Counted from the stretch's first letter, positions 1-15,300 are shown. The stretch: 64,000 nt of DNA from Pomphorhynchus laevis (GCA_012934845.2 WNNJ02003778.1:101988-165987); one strand, 5' to 3'. Program-made: numbers and translations. Notes: a model not told the origin generated them from the sequence alone.

Positions 1-103
1 AAACAGTTTTACAATGTAACAAACATGAGCACGAAAGATTTTTCAACTTGATTTTATACATAAACATTGAATGCATTTCATTTTATGTTCTTAAAAAATT
101 AAC

Positions 104-320
104 CATGAAGAAAGGATATTGTCCTTATTATCATGTATGTGCATCCTTGTGTCTACGTGTTTTATCATCCTGGTGCCATTGTACCGAGCTTTGCATGTAT
201 ACACACCATGGTGTTTCGGCTGGAACTTTTCGAATATTAAACGCGTTCCAATCTGCATTATCGTATTGAATTCATCTACAATTTGCCCACCTTCATATTC
301 CCATTTAACAGCAATTCGAG
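104..320 (-). CDS. HSPG2: Perlecan exon 48: rest of Ig22, last exon in window
   Basis: VKWEYEG and HHGVYTCKA. The phase 1 entry continues exon 47. The donor at 103-98 (GTTAAT) is tentative; the gene continues beyond the left edge. Confidence 0.75.
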
Positions 321-3300
321 CTTAACAAATCGTATAATTTATTTCTACAAATTATAATATCACTTGATTAAAACTGCATAAAAATTGTAATTAATAAAAC
401 TTACCCGGGCTACATAATTTGTACTATAAATTAATGTGTATTCGTAATAAATGTTTATTAAATTTAATTCTGAAGTTCACAATTAATTGATTTAAACACA
501 AAGGCATCGACTATATTCAGATGTCAAAAATAATCCTGAACTGAGACAGGATGCAACCTGGGAAATATAAAAAATATAGATACGAATACTAAGTTTTAAA
601 AAGAATTCACTACTATTTTAGTCCTCAAATTATGCAAATATTATTAATAATAATAAAATAAAGTAAAATACTTAAAAGAAAAAATACTTAAACAAAGTAA
701 AATACTCTAAATTATATTTAACAAAATATTATTTAACATTAAAATCAATTAAAAATATATTTTTAATTTAAAAAAAAAGTTTAAAAAACTTTACTTTTTA
801 CAAATTAAAAATGAAGCTTTTATGAAAGAAAATCTTTAGACATTCGCTTTACATATATTTTTTAATAAAACAAATGTATAATTATACATTTGCTTTACAA
901 TTGACGTTACTTCCATAAAAATAATATAATGTAGCCCGTTGATGGGTTACGGCAAATAATGTGAATCCGATCCATCGAAAGAGGACCGGAAAACGTGTTG
1001 TGATCTACTTAGGTGTATTGGGATAGAATTTGAAATCATCTGTGATTGAGACAACACGATTAGCTGTAATTAATTATTATGTAATAATGTAATTATTAAA
1101 TAAAAGCCAACCGATCTTAAGAAAATCTTTAGACATTCGCTTTACATATATTTTTTAATAAAACAAATGTATAATTATACATTTGCTTTACAATTGACGT
1201 TACTTCCATAAAAATAATATAATGTAGCCCGTTGATGGGTTACGGCAAATAATGTGAATCCGATCCATCGAAAGAGAACCGGGAAACGTGTTGTGATCTA
1301 CTTAGGTGTATTGGGATAGAATTTGAAATCATCTGTGATTGAGACAACACGATTAGCTGTAATTAATTATTATGTAATAATGTAATTATTAAATTAAAGC
1401 CAACCGATTTTAAAAATGATTTTGTGTTATTAATATTTAGTTTCTAAAAACGTTTTGCAAAATAGTTTAATAAAAATGTAATAAACTTACATGTGTTCAT
1501 TTTACAAAGTAGTTTCACTCGTTGTCCAATTTCCTGTCCTTCGACAATAATTTGAAGTTTATCCGATTCACTTTCGCTGTATATTTTTGGAATTCGTTTG
1601 ATAACAGAGAAAGTATGATCGTCAAGTTTCACAACCCTTTTCGAAACCCCATGTTCTCCGTATCCAGTGCATTGATATAAACCAAGATCAGCTGCATTAA
1701 ATGACAAGAAACGCAGTTTCGCTCCATTAATCTCGGCTGTATTTTGTAATGGTAGTATTCGTTTTTGATCATCTGATATTTTTGCCCACTCAACAGTTCC
1801 TGGTACGTCATTAGCTATAACATAATTAAATAACTTTTTAATTTTATAAAATTCATAATTTTAAAATAATAAAGCTAATGCTTCACATCGATAATAAGTA
1901 TTTTTAAAATTACTTTCTTAATTGTTGATTTATTTCTTTATAATTGATTTATTTAAAAAATTGATTACTCTCAAATTTCGTTAATATACTTATATTTAAA
2001 CATTTGAGACTTCAATTTTAAAATAAATATCAAAATCATTATATATAATAATTTAATAAAACATTTAAACTAGGTTACTATAAAAATAAAATTTATTTAT
2101 TTATTTAGACAAGTAAAATGTGCTCCAATGGGAGGTAATAGTATAATTACCTCCCATTGGGTTACTATAATTGGGTTATTGTTACTATAATTGGGTTACT
2201 ACCCAATTATAGCTGACTTGTTTTTAGGCTTTATAGAATATTAATTTGTTCATAACTGTGTAAAAACTAAATCTAAACAATATAAATATATGAAATATAT
2301 GTTTCGATACATTGATGATATATGTGTATTTAATTCTAATAATTTTTATTCAATTAGTGAACAAATTTATCCAGAAAGCCTTATTCTTAACAAAACAAAT
2401 ATTTATGATAAAGAAGGTGTATATCTAGATATGAACATTAAATTAACATTAACTAAAACTACTATTAATTTACATCGTAAAAATGACATATTTAAATTTA
2501 CAAGAAACATATTTTTGCATGAGCATTCATGCATACCATATAATAGAAAAAATAATACATTAAATAATGAAATTTTAAGAATTGCAACAATATGTAATGA
2601 TATTGGCTTTCTCCAAAATCATTTAAATAATTTAATAGATACATATTTTAAACTAGGTTACTATAAAAATAACATCAAGCAGAAAATAGTAAAATATATA
2701 AATCAACACAATAATATAAAGAATAAATTTAAACTCTTAAGTGGCAAATTTTTATGGATGGATAATAAATAATATACTTTGTTTTTAAATAGTTGATAAT
2801 GATCCATTATTGATAAAGAATTATTGGAGCTGGATCAAAGAAAGAGGGAACAGTTTATTTGATATTTCGCTAACATCTGTTAGCATTTTCAAAAAATTAC
2901 ATCTTTAGAGTAATTTCTGAAGACTGCTATGCAATAATATTGACTTCAAATTCACTTAAATAATTTAATAGATGCATATTTTAAACTAGGTTACTATAAA
3001 AATACAATCAAACGGAAAATAGTAAAATATATAAATCAACAGAATATTATTACAAATAAATTTAAACTTTTGAATATAAATAATATGAATTGATGGTTAA
3101 TAATATACTTTGGATTGATAATAAACAATAAACTTTGTATTATAATAATATTCATTAGATAATCAAATTTTATTGGGGTAAATACGTCATTAGCATGTAT
3201 TTGGCTTTGCAGCTAAATTTGGTTTAAAAATAGTGCCCGAAACCTGATAACATTGAAGTTCCCCTAATATCCTATATTCATTATTCGGATACATCGTACA

Positions 3301-6300
3301 TTATTTATTAGTTAATTCTTAAAATTTGATTTTAATTTTAAATTTTAAATTAAAATTCTTTGAAATTCACTGAGAGGAAACTTCACTAATTCGATATAAA
3401 TTATATAAATTCGATAAAAATTCACCAAATTTTAACTCGATTATATAAATTATATAAAATATTATTTAACAATTATTTATTATTTATACTTATTTATATT
3501 TATTTATTCACTGAGAGGAAAATCACAAATATTTATCCATTCAAAATTAAAACTAAAATTTCGCTTTAAATAATTTTATAGAATTCGTTATTACTAATCA
3601 TTTAAAATAATCATTTAACTTAATATAATCATCTAAATTACTGTATTAAATTACTTAAATTAAATTACTATCTTTCACCGCGTGTTAAATGAATACATAA
3701 CGTGTCAAAAACATACATAACGGACAAGAACAAAAACGAGAAGCAAAGTTAAAAAGATTAAAAAAGTAATAAAAGGCGGCACGTGATTGCAGTAAATGTG
3801 TTATGTGCTGCAGTAGGCACTTAACAAACCGAAACAAATTGAAATTTATACACTAATAAAATAAATTTAAAAATATTTTTGGAAAATTTTCACTAAATAA
3901 AATAATTCTAAATACTCAATTTAATAATTAATTATTTATCATTATTAATTATTTATTAATTATTAATTGACTTTGGATATTATTTTGAATAAATGTCGTT
4001 TTCGAATACAAGCCACGATATTTTAAACTTAATAATGTAATAGTATAATAGGGTTTTCTAATAACTACATATTCGCGATACGTGTAAATGAATGTGCCTT
4101 AGAAAGCTGGACTTTGATACAACTTATATAGCGATAAATAAATCAAAGATAAATCGATTTGTAAAATGAAATTTCAAACATTTTTAATGGTTGTAGATAG
4201 GAAGGTTGGGAGAAATAAAATTATTTGCTCCCAACTCACCTTTAATTCTTAACAAGTAAAATTTATTATTTTCATACTTTGATCATTATTTTAAAAACAT
4301 GTCGTTTTCGATTGTGCATGTGTAAGAAGCAACAAATGACCACGTCACAAACATAAAACAATAAATCAGAAAAGGGTAAAAAAACACAAATTAGATTTTC
4401 ACTAGTCACATACGAGCTTCTTCAGTATACAAAATATCTAAAATCCGAAAAAACATCAAAAAATTTAACACACCGCAAGAAGTGACAGCGGCTAGAACAA
4501 TACACAATTATAAAAAGAAACCAAATAAGATAAAAAGAAAAATTAAACGTATAAGCACGACGCGAAAGAAAAACAAAACAGTAATAGATATATTTCGTCA
4601 TCACAATGACTCATCAGTGCCAGATCCCTCTCACTGATGGATGCAGAGGAGGACTAGCAAACGGCAATATACAAATCATAAATACATAATTCGTTTAGTG
4701 CCGTCTGCTAGTCCTCCTCTGCATCCAGCAGTGGGAGGGTTCTGGCACTGATGAGTCATTGTGATGACGAAACGGTATATATTACTGTTTTTGTTTATCC
4801 TTCGCATCGGACTTATATGATTACAAAAATTCAAGCGGAATGGCATCATTTGAGATATATTCATATGATAAAATTAACATTTAAATTATTATAATTGCAA
4901 ATAATATAAAATAATATGTTAACGATATTTTAATGATATATTATAATGACATTACTTACCGAAATAGCAGAGAACACTAATTTCCCCATTTCTTTTAAAT
5001 TCACTTAAAGGATTTAGAAACTCTGTTATTAAAGGAGTTTTTGTTCTTGTTATTGGAATTTTGGTTTCCTGCTCATTTAATATATGCACAGAATTATCAT
5101 CGGAAATCTTTATTTCGAACGAAATGTATTGACTTCCGTGATTATTAGTAGCGATGCAGGAATATATTCCAACGTCCTCTGACATAACATTATGAAAACG
5201 TAGCAGATTATCTCTTATTTCAGTTGCCGATCCTAGATGTCTACGATTTCCTCGATGCCACGAGATTAGTGCAGTTGGATCTAATTCGAATATAAAATCA
5301 GATAGACTAAATTTCAATACAGGGCAACACAGTTTTAAAGCTTAAAGACGTTAAGCAAATTTATATGAATCCATTTCGGCCAACTTTACAATTTATATTA
5401 TCTTATATTTTCTTTGCAATTAAAATTGTTATACGTTAATATTGTTATTGATACATTAAATGCTTAATAGTACACGTTAGTTTCTATATTTAGTAATAAT
5501 ACGATTATATTATTTTATGATTATATTAATCATGCAAATGATACTTATCATTCTGATGCGTAGTTTCTATAATCCTGCCGTTATGATCAATCAGCCACAA
5601 AATAGGATTATCAATTGCGACCAGATCCTGCGTGCAAAGATAGTTGCACTTACGATAGTTGCACTTACGATAGTTGCACAACCCATTGATTGAAGACGTA
5701 ACGGAATAAAATCCTTTCTTGTATTAATAAACTGATTGAATGTGATTTTATATTTGCCAAGTTGAAAAGCAAAAATGGTTAAATAAATTACAAGAAGGCG
5801 GGAAAACAGGAATATTTATTTGATTATAAAAATCCAATATTTCGACGACACAACGGCACGTCATCTTCAGGATTGTATGTAGTTTATTACCAAGAAAGTT
5901 TTAAAAACTTACAGGTATCATTTTAACTCAAGACTATTAAATATTAAATTATAAAAATATTATATTATTAAATATCAAATTATTACCCATTAATATTAAA
6001 AAAGAGGAAATACATCATTGACACGCATTGGCTCCATTTGACTTCTATGATGTATTGACTATTAGATTTAGTGAAATATATTACAAGAAGGCGAGGAAAC
6101 AGGAATATTTATTTGATTAGAAAAATCCAATATTTCGACGACACTACGCACGTCATCTTCAGGATTGTATATATATTAGATCTCAAACTTTTTTAAGGTT
6201 GGATAATTATCTATTTATATCTATATTATATTCGATTTCAAACGTTCTTAAATAAGTTTGAGATCTAATATACATACAACCCTGAAGATGACGTGCCGTA

Positions 6301-9300
6301 GTGCCGTCGAAATATCTTGGATTTTTCTAATCAAATAAATATTCCTGTTTCCTCGCCTTCTAGTAATAATTCGGATTGGAAACGAATTTTCTCGGTTAAA
6401 TAAATGATTCAAAATTATTATGAATGCTGATATTCCTTAATTATCAATCATACGAAATTAATAAAAGTTCATATTTCAACAAAGCCATATTATTCGTATG
6501 TTGCTTGGGATCTAATATATCTCAAATATACATTGAAAATGCAGAGTAGAAAATTTTAATTTTCAATATTTCACTGAATAGTTAATATTAAAATGCTTTA
6601 AATAGGAATGTTTAGTGTGATCGGAAACAAATTCTGAATACCAAGTTTTGTTGGCGTTACGTTGTCTGGTCTTAACCAAAAATTCTGATAACGTAAAATA
6701 ATTAATAATTAATAACGTAGAATAATTACCAATCACTTTAATTACCAATCACTTTAATTACCAATCATCATTTGTGCATTCTTATTCCCACTTTATTCTC
6801 TTATCACTCTACATGCATATCTTAAATGCAGTTGAGATTCTATTGTGTCGATAGACAAATTTCGCTAGCTAAAATCTAACATAAAATCAAAGAGCTTTTG
6901 CTTTACCCGATTCTATTTTATAATAATCGAGAAAACAAAATTTGTAAATAACTAAATTTATTGGGTCGAGGAATAGGGGCCGAGACCTATTATTATGTAT
7001 TAAATATTATGAAATTTGGATATGCTATTTTGTGTCGAGCAATATGGGCTGAAACCTGATAACATAGCCGTTCCTCTTGATGACCTCTAATGCTTATTCT
7101 GATACAACGTCTGTTATTTATTAGTTAATTCATAAAAATTGATTTTTATTTTACATTTCAATTTTTAATTTTAATTTGATATATTTATATAGTATAAAAT
7201 ACGTAGAGTTATTTATCTGATTAAATAATTAATTTAATTATTTAATTTGATTATTTTAAAAAATTAATTAAATCAAAGTTTTAAAGGAAATGCAGAAATG
7301 CTAACCATTTTTGACCGTGCAGGTAATATCAATTTTGCCCCCGACTGTATAAGTATTTTTTTCGCTCATTTTCAATTCAATATTAGGAAGTACGTCTTCA
7401 TTTACTGGTAATAGATTTGCGTAAAGATTGTGCTCATCGAATTCAAGAGATCGCATAATTACTTCACCATTGGTAATTGCTTGACATTCATATGTACCGA
7501 GATCTGAAGATGTAAATGGGCTAATGATAAGGAAACGGTCCTTGACTTTCATGCTTGCTGAATTAGACTTTCGTAACTTCTTCCATGTAATATGAGCCAA
7601 TGAATCTAAAGTAATAGAGATCACATTTTTAGGTGTTTATTATAAAAATACATATCAAATGTTCATTAAACAAAACGCTTTTTCGAATGTCAAAAACTGT
7701 TTTCAATAAATTCGATTAAAGTTGATAACTTTTTTAAATTATTTATCGATATGTTACAAAATTTTCTACGCTTATATTGTTTGAATTAATTTTATTAGTT
7801 CATTAATAATAAATACATATTAAAATTACCTGCCAATGTTCCCATAAATAATAATCATTACATGAAGATCAACATTTAATCATAGTGTATGCTTGCAATT
7901 TATTGCGTGTGCTTCAGCTATCGGCAATTTGCATGCTGATACCCTCCGTAATATTGGCAGGAACTCCCCTCCTTATCGATATGCACGCAAGCATTACGAT
8001 ATGGACCTGACCATCGAAATGCTCAGTTTTGCTCGCAACCACGAGATCACCTCGGAGTGACTTCTTCCTCGTTTGCTGCTAATTTTTGAGGCAATTGCAT
8101 GCATAACGGATTGCGCCGCTTATATTGTTTGAACTAATTTTATGATATAAAATAATAGTTGATGCGCAAAACTGTAAGTTAATAAATTTTGGATTATACA
8201 TGATTACAAAGAACATTTTAACAATTCAATTTGTATACAATCTGACGTCATTCAGCCTAAGAGATTTGTATATTAAGTATATAATATACGAAATATATAG
8301 CTATTACACTAATTTTATTAATCCTAGGATTGCTCATAACCATTTGAACAAGTTTTTTTGTCATTGTCAAACGACAGGTTTAATTGAATTGGTCTGAAGA
8401 GTGTCACTTCGTTACATGACTCAGAGTGCTACACGAAGTAATTTCAAATTTAAACATGGATAACTGTTCTCGTACCTAAAATTAATTTTTGGAATTTAGA
8501 GGATCAAGTATCGCATGTTGAAAATCAAGTTCGGGACAGAAAATTTAAAATAAGTTTAAATATCTATTTAAGCACAAGTTGGTGTACATGAACCAACTTT
8601 CATTGACATATTTCATCGCTACAACCAATTGAATGATTTGGTGAGGTCTGTTAATTCATATGTTATTTTAAATTAAAAATGATATGTATTTGCTTTTCAA
8701 GATTTCCTCTTTAAATGTTAAAATGTTATTAAAAATATTAAATAATCCGTTCTTAAGCTCGATGTGGTGATTTATAATTATTTTACTTAATTAATTTACT
8801 GAAATTTATAATTGTTCTACTAACCTGACACGACGCATTCTACCACAACATGTCCACCTGCTCTGAAATCTGACCTCGATGATAAGAATTGGAAATCAAT
8901 TTTTGATTTATAACTGCTTGTGTTGAATGAAATCCCAGGAAACGACTCTGGCTCGAATACAATTATTTTAGATAGTTCTCCAACACTAGTCTTAGCAGAG
9001 CAACGGTATTCTCCAAGATTGTGTTCAACAAAGTTGAAAAACTTTAAAATCGTTTTGTGTATAAATGTGTTTGAAGACATGTCTTTCTTTTCCCGAGTCC
9101 AAGTAATTGGAGCGTCTTGTTGACCTTAACGCATCAAATTAAAATACTTCAACTTTAATATTTGCAGTAGTACCAGACACAATGCATTCCACTTCAATAT
9201 TCCCACCTCTCTTAAATTCAGAGGGAGGATTAAGAAATGTAACGTTGATATTCGGTGCGCCGTATGAAAGTACTAATTCTAGACGAGAATACAAAATCTA

Positions 9301-12300
9301 AATGATATTTCTACATATCATATGTGATACCGTGTTCAGGGTAGCTGAAGAGAACGTCTTGATTTGATAAATCGATATCGAGATGTAGATATTTTTTGTG
9401 TATTTTACCATCACTTTTAACATTACATACATATTGTCCAACATCGTCATGACTGAATCGATCAAACATAATTCTATTTTGCTCAATCCGAGCGGGTAAA
9501 GAAATTAATAAGGTTGGAGATACACGTTCCCAAAAAATATCGGCATCTCGTGCTGCATGTGTAAATATATTTTTAATTTATTTATTTCTTGCCATATAAT
9601 CAATTACCTGAGCTGTCACATTCAAATCCGATCTGGCCGTTAATGTGATAGTTTCCTTGCAAAGGTCGGATTTTAATAAGTACTGGTCTGTCACCTAATT
9701 TCAGAATGTAATGTATATTAAACAATTAGGGTTACGTATAACTAACAAATATAAATTTGTAAATTGCATGACAAAATTATACATTATTATAATGCTGCTT
9801 TTACTTGTTTACTGTTCCGATTTTGTCTCAAAATTCGGAATACAAGAGTAAGTCCCCACCCCATTATCCCGATATCTATACCCATAAAGTAATGAACTAG
9901 ATATATAACAGTATCGCTATTCCATTCAGGTCCATATGACCTAGTCAAGAATTATTATAATACCTCTTGATATAAATATATTACTTTTATATTTACTAAT
10001 ATTATATTATTTATAATATTATAAATAATATTATAAATAATATTATTTATATAATATTAGTCATTATAATAATTCTTGACTACGAAATATGAATCAGCAG
10101 TACGGGTATAGAAATCTAGTATATCACTCTATGAAGTATATACCGGGATGATGGTGGAGGAGCAATTTTCTCTTTTATTCATGATATGCTTCGGTCTCCG
10201 ATACGAGATATTATCGACCAGATGTCAGAACAAAACCAGCATGCATATTTTCAACAAGATCTCATACATCAGATTAGAAGACATCTCTCCGTATATGATT
10301 ATTTATAGATATTACGAAGACTGCCTCCTGATTATGTGATCTGTGTGCAACAATTTATAAACAAAGACCTGGAAAACATGATCCTCAATTAATGTTGGGA
10401 GATTGTCGGATAAGAGGTTCTTACCGTACCCATCCCAGTATAACTGATACTGCTAACATGCATTGACAGCTACATCAATGTCAGGTACTACAGAGTATTC
10501 GAGCTACCTTTAACGATGATGAACGAACAAACTCAATACTCATGTATTGAAAATGGTGAACCTATAGCGTAAGTCATGTACTTACGGAGGACATTATGTA
10601 ATATGTACACTATGACATTATCGCTCCTTTTACAACTAAGAATGAACCCGTAATTTTGCTCGTCTTTCTTATTCTTAAAGTATAGTTACAGATTGATTTA
10701 CTTTGGCAGAATATGGAACGATGTACCGGTTTTCGTTTGCCGTTAATTTATCAAGTACTAAATAAGGAGCACGTTACGTGTAAAGTGTTGTAAGATTAAT
10801 TTTCAATCTGTTTTATCAAACAACCTTGTGTTCAAACAATATGATAAAATCAGCTTTTGAATACAACGTGAAGTAATATCATATCAATACAAAGTTGTTC
10901 TTTTCAGAATGCCATCAGGACCATTTTGATATCTATTATCACTGATTGGGTCAGTAAAAAAATTGTAGGAGCATGACACTAACACAGTTTGAAGAAGCGG
11001 TTGCTTACCTTTGAATACTCCAGATCCCTATTGACTGTCTGCAAGGCATTTAAGGGATTTGATTAAGTAATATCTACATTTTTCTCAACTGACGCACGCT
11101 TTTTTATCCTTACAAGCCTTGGCAATCGTGGTTTTTGATGTTATTCATTATACGGAGCCTGACTTTACTTGGCAAATGTGGCAGTAACCTTGCCCTTTCA
11201 ATAAATCGTGGTTTTTGATGTTGTTCATTATAAGAAGCCTGCCTTTACTTGGCAAATGTGGCAGTAACCTTGCCCTTTCCCAATCGCTTACACGTAAAAT
11301 AGCTTTCTACCCGAACATATAGAATTGATGTTATATGTAATAAGCACGCGTGGATTTGTTTTGTTTAATTAATTTTAAATTTGCATTTTTTCAACTAGTC
11401 CATAATTTTACAAATTAATTTTACAAACTATATTCGTATTATTCTATATGAAAATTCGTAATAGTTCTCAATAAAGTATAGATCGTGCGACTAAACATCA
11501 ATGAGTTAAATATTAAGGATCGATACAAGATAATGAATGTAAAATATTCTCGACAAGAAACTACTTAATGTATTAATTATTTACTTTGAACTCGTGAGTA
11601 ATGAATTCAAACGAATATAATTATAATTACATATAATTTAAATAAATTACTAGTTTGATATTTAGAACTTACATTTCAACTATCTTCTACAATTTAAGTA
11701 ATACAACATTTTTTACAGGTTGTAAATTATTCTCCCAGAATTACTTTGCTATCGAAACAAATTTAACAAACCTTTTGCAATTGGTTGCAACTTTTCGACA
11801 GTTTTAAGTGGTTTCTGAGCAGAACGGATGTGAACTAGTCCAAGTCTAATAGGGTCTGCGTACATCTCTAATGATGAGCTACCAATTAAGCCTCCGTCAT
11901 TTTGACGAGTAACATCGCATGTGTAGATACCAAGATCGGCTTGTTGAACATAAAGCTCTATACGATTATCTTTCAATGCAACGCCAGAACGCATTCTCGA
12001 TCTTCCATCTTTAAGCCAGCTATATCTAACATTTACTACAATCGGGAAAATTTGTTTTTAAATTAACATCATGTAATTTACTCACTATTGTTATGTGCAA
12101 CGTAGCAAAACATCGTTACTTTGTATCCATATGAAAATTCAGTTGGAGTTGCGGATAGTTGAACAGAAATTGGATAATTCTGGACACCGATCAAACCAGC
12201 ATAATTAACAGTCAGATTTACGAAATGCTGCTGAATTTGTCGATTCTGCTTAATCGTACATATGTATATTCCGGAGTCTTCTTGTTGAATGTCCTGTATT

Positions 12301-15300
12301 CTGTAAATATAAATTCATAATTGATATCAACAAATTTAAATTTATTTTAGCACAGAAATAATTTTACAAGTTAAGATTAAACAGTCCAGATCAGTAATTT
12401 CAATCAAAGTTAGCCGATAACTGAAATATGAAAATGTAGACTCAATGCATGAATATTTTCACAAATTAAATGTGTTAAATCTTATGAACATCGTAAGATT
12501 ATCTATCGTAGATTTCGTTAATGCAATTTTATGAATTTGATCCTAAAATAGTTATCGTGGTCATCTCAAATTTATGTGGATCACAAAATTATCAAAATAT
12601 CATAGACTATTGTATATCGTCGACTACTGTTAACTTAATCAGAATAAAATTACAATTAAATTAATTAATTAGTTTGTTTAGTTATTTATAATTTACACAT
12701 TTATTTTAAAACATTTATACACAAAATCAACATGTCTTAAGAAATATCAAATAATTTCTTTTTTGTATTTTTTTAAATCTGGCCGTAACATGAATGCTTA
12801 TGAGAAGCTTTAATAATTATGAAAATTTCAAAAGTTCTTCAATAAGCAATTACACAATTCTTTGTTGCTATAATTTATTTATAATAGTTTGATTTTTAAA
12901 ACACCAATGTTTAAGTAACAACTTTGAAACAACATCAATTTGAATCTAAAATGTGCTCAATTTTTTAGTTTTTAAATCCAGTCAAGCAATTCAATATATG
13001 AAAGCGTTGATTAGTCAACGTTTATATAGTTTAAGGTCTTCATACAAAATTACATATTTTACATTTATAAATAACAAACATTTCCGTCAAATTATGCCAT
13101 TATAAATATTTTATACATTTATGTTTGCCGAGCTAAAGCTAAGTAGGAAATATTACCGTATTTATTAATTGGGATATCACATGGAAATAAAAATATATTA
13201 CTTTTCAATTTAACACATTTTTACACATCGATAAATTTAAATTATCCACAAAATGCATAAATCGCACAAATAAATAACCTCGTCTCATCAATACTTACAC
13301 AATACATTGAATCACGAATTTGTATTAATTGTTCGATCAAATACAATTAATACATTAAAAAATATTACAAATATTTCTTCTTAAAGACTTAACATCGACG
13401 TAATAAAATTTGGCCCATACGCAAAATTTAATTAATATGACTTTATCAAGGTATATTTGCTTTGTATAGACGAAGCAAATATACCTTATATAGACGAAGC
13501 CACATACAAGTCCACAAATAAAAAAGAAAAAAATCAAATTCAGTACTTGTCAAGAAATGTGTAAAGATTATGTAAACAGTTTCAAAGATTTTGTGTATAT
13601 CACCTATGTCCTGATGATTCAAAATAATGAAGAAACGGTACCTGTTGCCAGATAAATAGAGAGAATGCGCTATCATTAGCCAGTGCTCTTAGCTAATGAT
13701 CCTTTTGGTTAAGCACGTACCTAGTTTGCTAGAAATTTTCTAGCTCTAAGTACCTTTTGACATACACGTGCCGTCTGCCGGTCTTCCTCTGCATCCAGTA
13801 GTGGGAAGTATCTGGAACTGATGAGTGAAAATAATGACGAAACGGTACCTGGTATCGTTTTGTCGATTCTTTCGTGGCTGCCACATCATACAAACAGAAA
13901 AATGCCCACGGAAATCTCTCATTTTCTTGTAAAATACAAATATGTTGGCAGATAAATAGAGAGAATGCGCTATCATTAGCCAGTGCTCTTAGCTAATGAT
14001 CCTTTTGGTTAAGCACGTACCTAGTTTGCTAGAAATTTTCTAGCTCCATGTACCTTTTGACATACTCGTGCCGTTTGCCGGTCCTTCTCTGCATCCAGTA
14101 GTGGGAAGTATCTGGCACTGATGAGTCAAAATAATGACGAAACGGCACCTGGTATCGTTTTTCGATTCCTTCATGGCTGCCACATCATACATGGATTTAT
14201 TTATTTTCTTTAATTTTGTTGAAATTTGGTTGAAATGTAGTTGCTAATGTACAAGTCATTGTTTAAAACTGTTCACATCAAATATAAGTGATCAGCCAAA
14301 TATTCTGCAATTAAGCTGGACGATAATATCCACTTACATCAGTTTGTCTTCAAAAATATGCGATTGAGAAGGTAACACGGATTCGTACCGACTCCATTCA
14401 ATCTCAATCGTCGGATGTGCACTAGCGAGAGGACATTCAAGACTAACGTCACTTCCTTTAAATAACACATCAAATACTGCTCATATAATAAATAACAGTA
14501 GATCACTTACCAACTGTGCTTAGTTTGTTGCTCGTTCTTTGAGTGCTTGAAAGGAGATCAGAAATTTGTAGACTAAAATGGGCCTTATAAGTAAATTGAT
14601 TGCCCTCAATATCGCATTCATACACGCCAGAATCCATATGACTAGCCTTATTAATAATAAAATGTGCGAAATAAATTAAGCTGGAATAAAAAATCACAAC
14701 TCTACTAAACAAAAGAAAATGTTAGAGTTGTATTGTAATGCACAACTTATAACCGAGTTACAATTCACAGTTACACCCTTCAATGTAGGAACATTAAAAA
14801 ATAATGAACATTTTTGAACACAATAATGACTATAAGATAATTATAAAAGCAACTTTAATTCATTCTCTTAATTTAATAAAGAGATTAACTAATAATAAAT
14901 AATTATTTAATCGATAAAAATCAATAAGTGTGCTATGACATTTTTTATTTATAAATTATTTAGTATTTATTATTTTTATTCTCTGTCGATCTATGGATCT
15001 CAATGATCCCATTTATTGAGCTGTGTATCATATATGTGTATCTTAATAAACAGACCGTAAACTGTGTATTAAGATACACATTTATTGATACACAGTTCAG
15101 GGCCTGTGTATAGAGATTAACTAATAATAAATAATTATTTAATTGATAATAATCAATAAGTGTGCTATGACATTTTTTATTTATAAATTATTTAGTATTT
15201 ATTATTTTTATTCTCTGTCGATCTATGGATCTCAATGATCCCACTTTATTGAGCTGTGTATTATATATGTGTATCTTAATACACAGATCTGAACTGATTA

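Larger units (their letters stand above)
4551..4816. repeat. Palindromic element with an inverted pair of hammerhead ribozymes
   Basis: Two arms (4551-4665 and 4700-4816) are near-perfect inverted copies around a 34-bp centre. Each arm carries one hammerhead, so one lies on each strand. Outer ends ATAAGCACGACGCG and CGCATCGGACTTAT match as inverted repeats. No target duplication was recognised. Confidence 0.8.
13605..14190 (+). mobile_element. Tandem hammerhead repeat array, retrozyme-like
   Basis: Three hammerheads in direct order: a 3' half with core at 13611-13640, then full ones at 13768-13848 and 14068-14148. The two expected cleavage sites (after 13775 and after 14075) are exactly 300 bp apart, so transcription and self-cleavage would release a 300-nt monomer without a coding frame. 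The first unit is about 93 bp shorter than the second. Direct tandem order, unit size and hammerhead fit a non-autonomous retrozyme. It is antisense to perlecan, in the intron between exons 39 and 38. Confidence 0.72.

Noticed and set aside
119-325. Plus-strand open frame over the first 300 bases
   Set aside because: It is the antisense shadow of perlecan exon 48, whose minus-strand translation has clear Ig signatures.
4400-4450. Hammerhead core at CTGAAGA on minus near 4418
   Set aside because: A GAAA follows at a plausible distance, but no stem II can form and there is no stem I or III partner.
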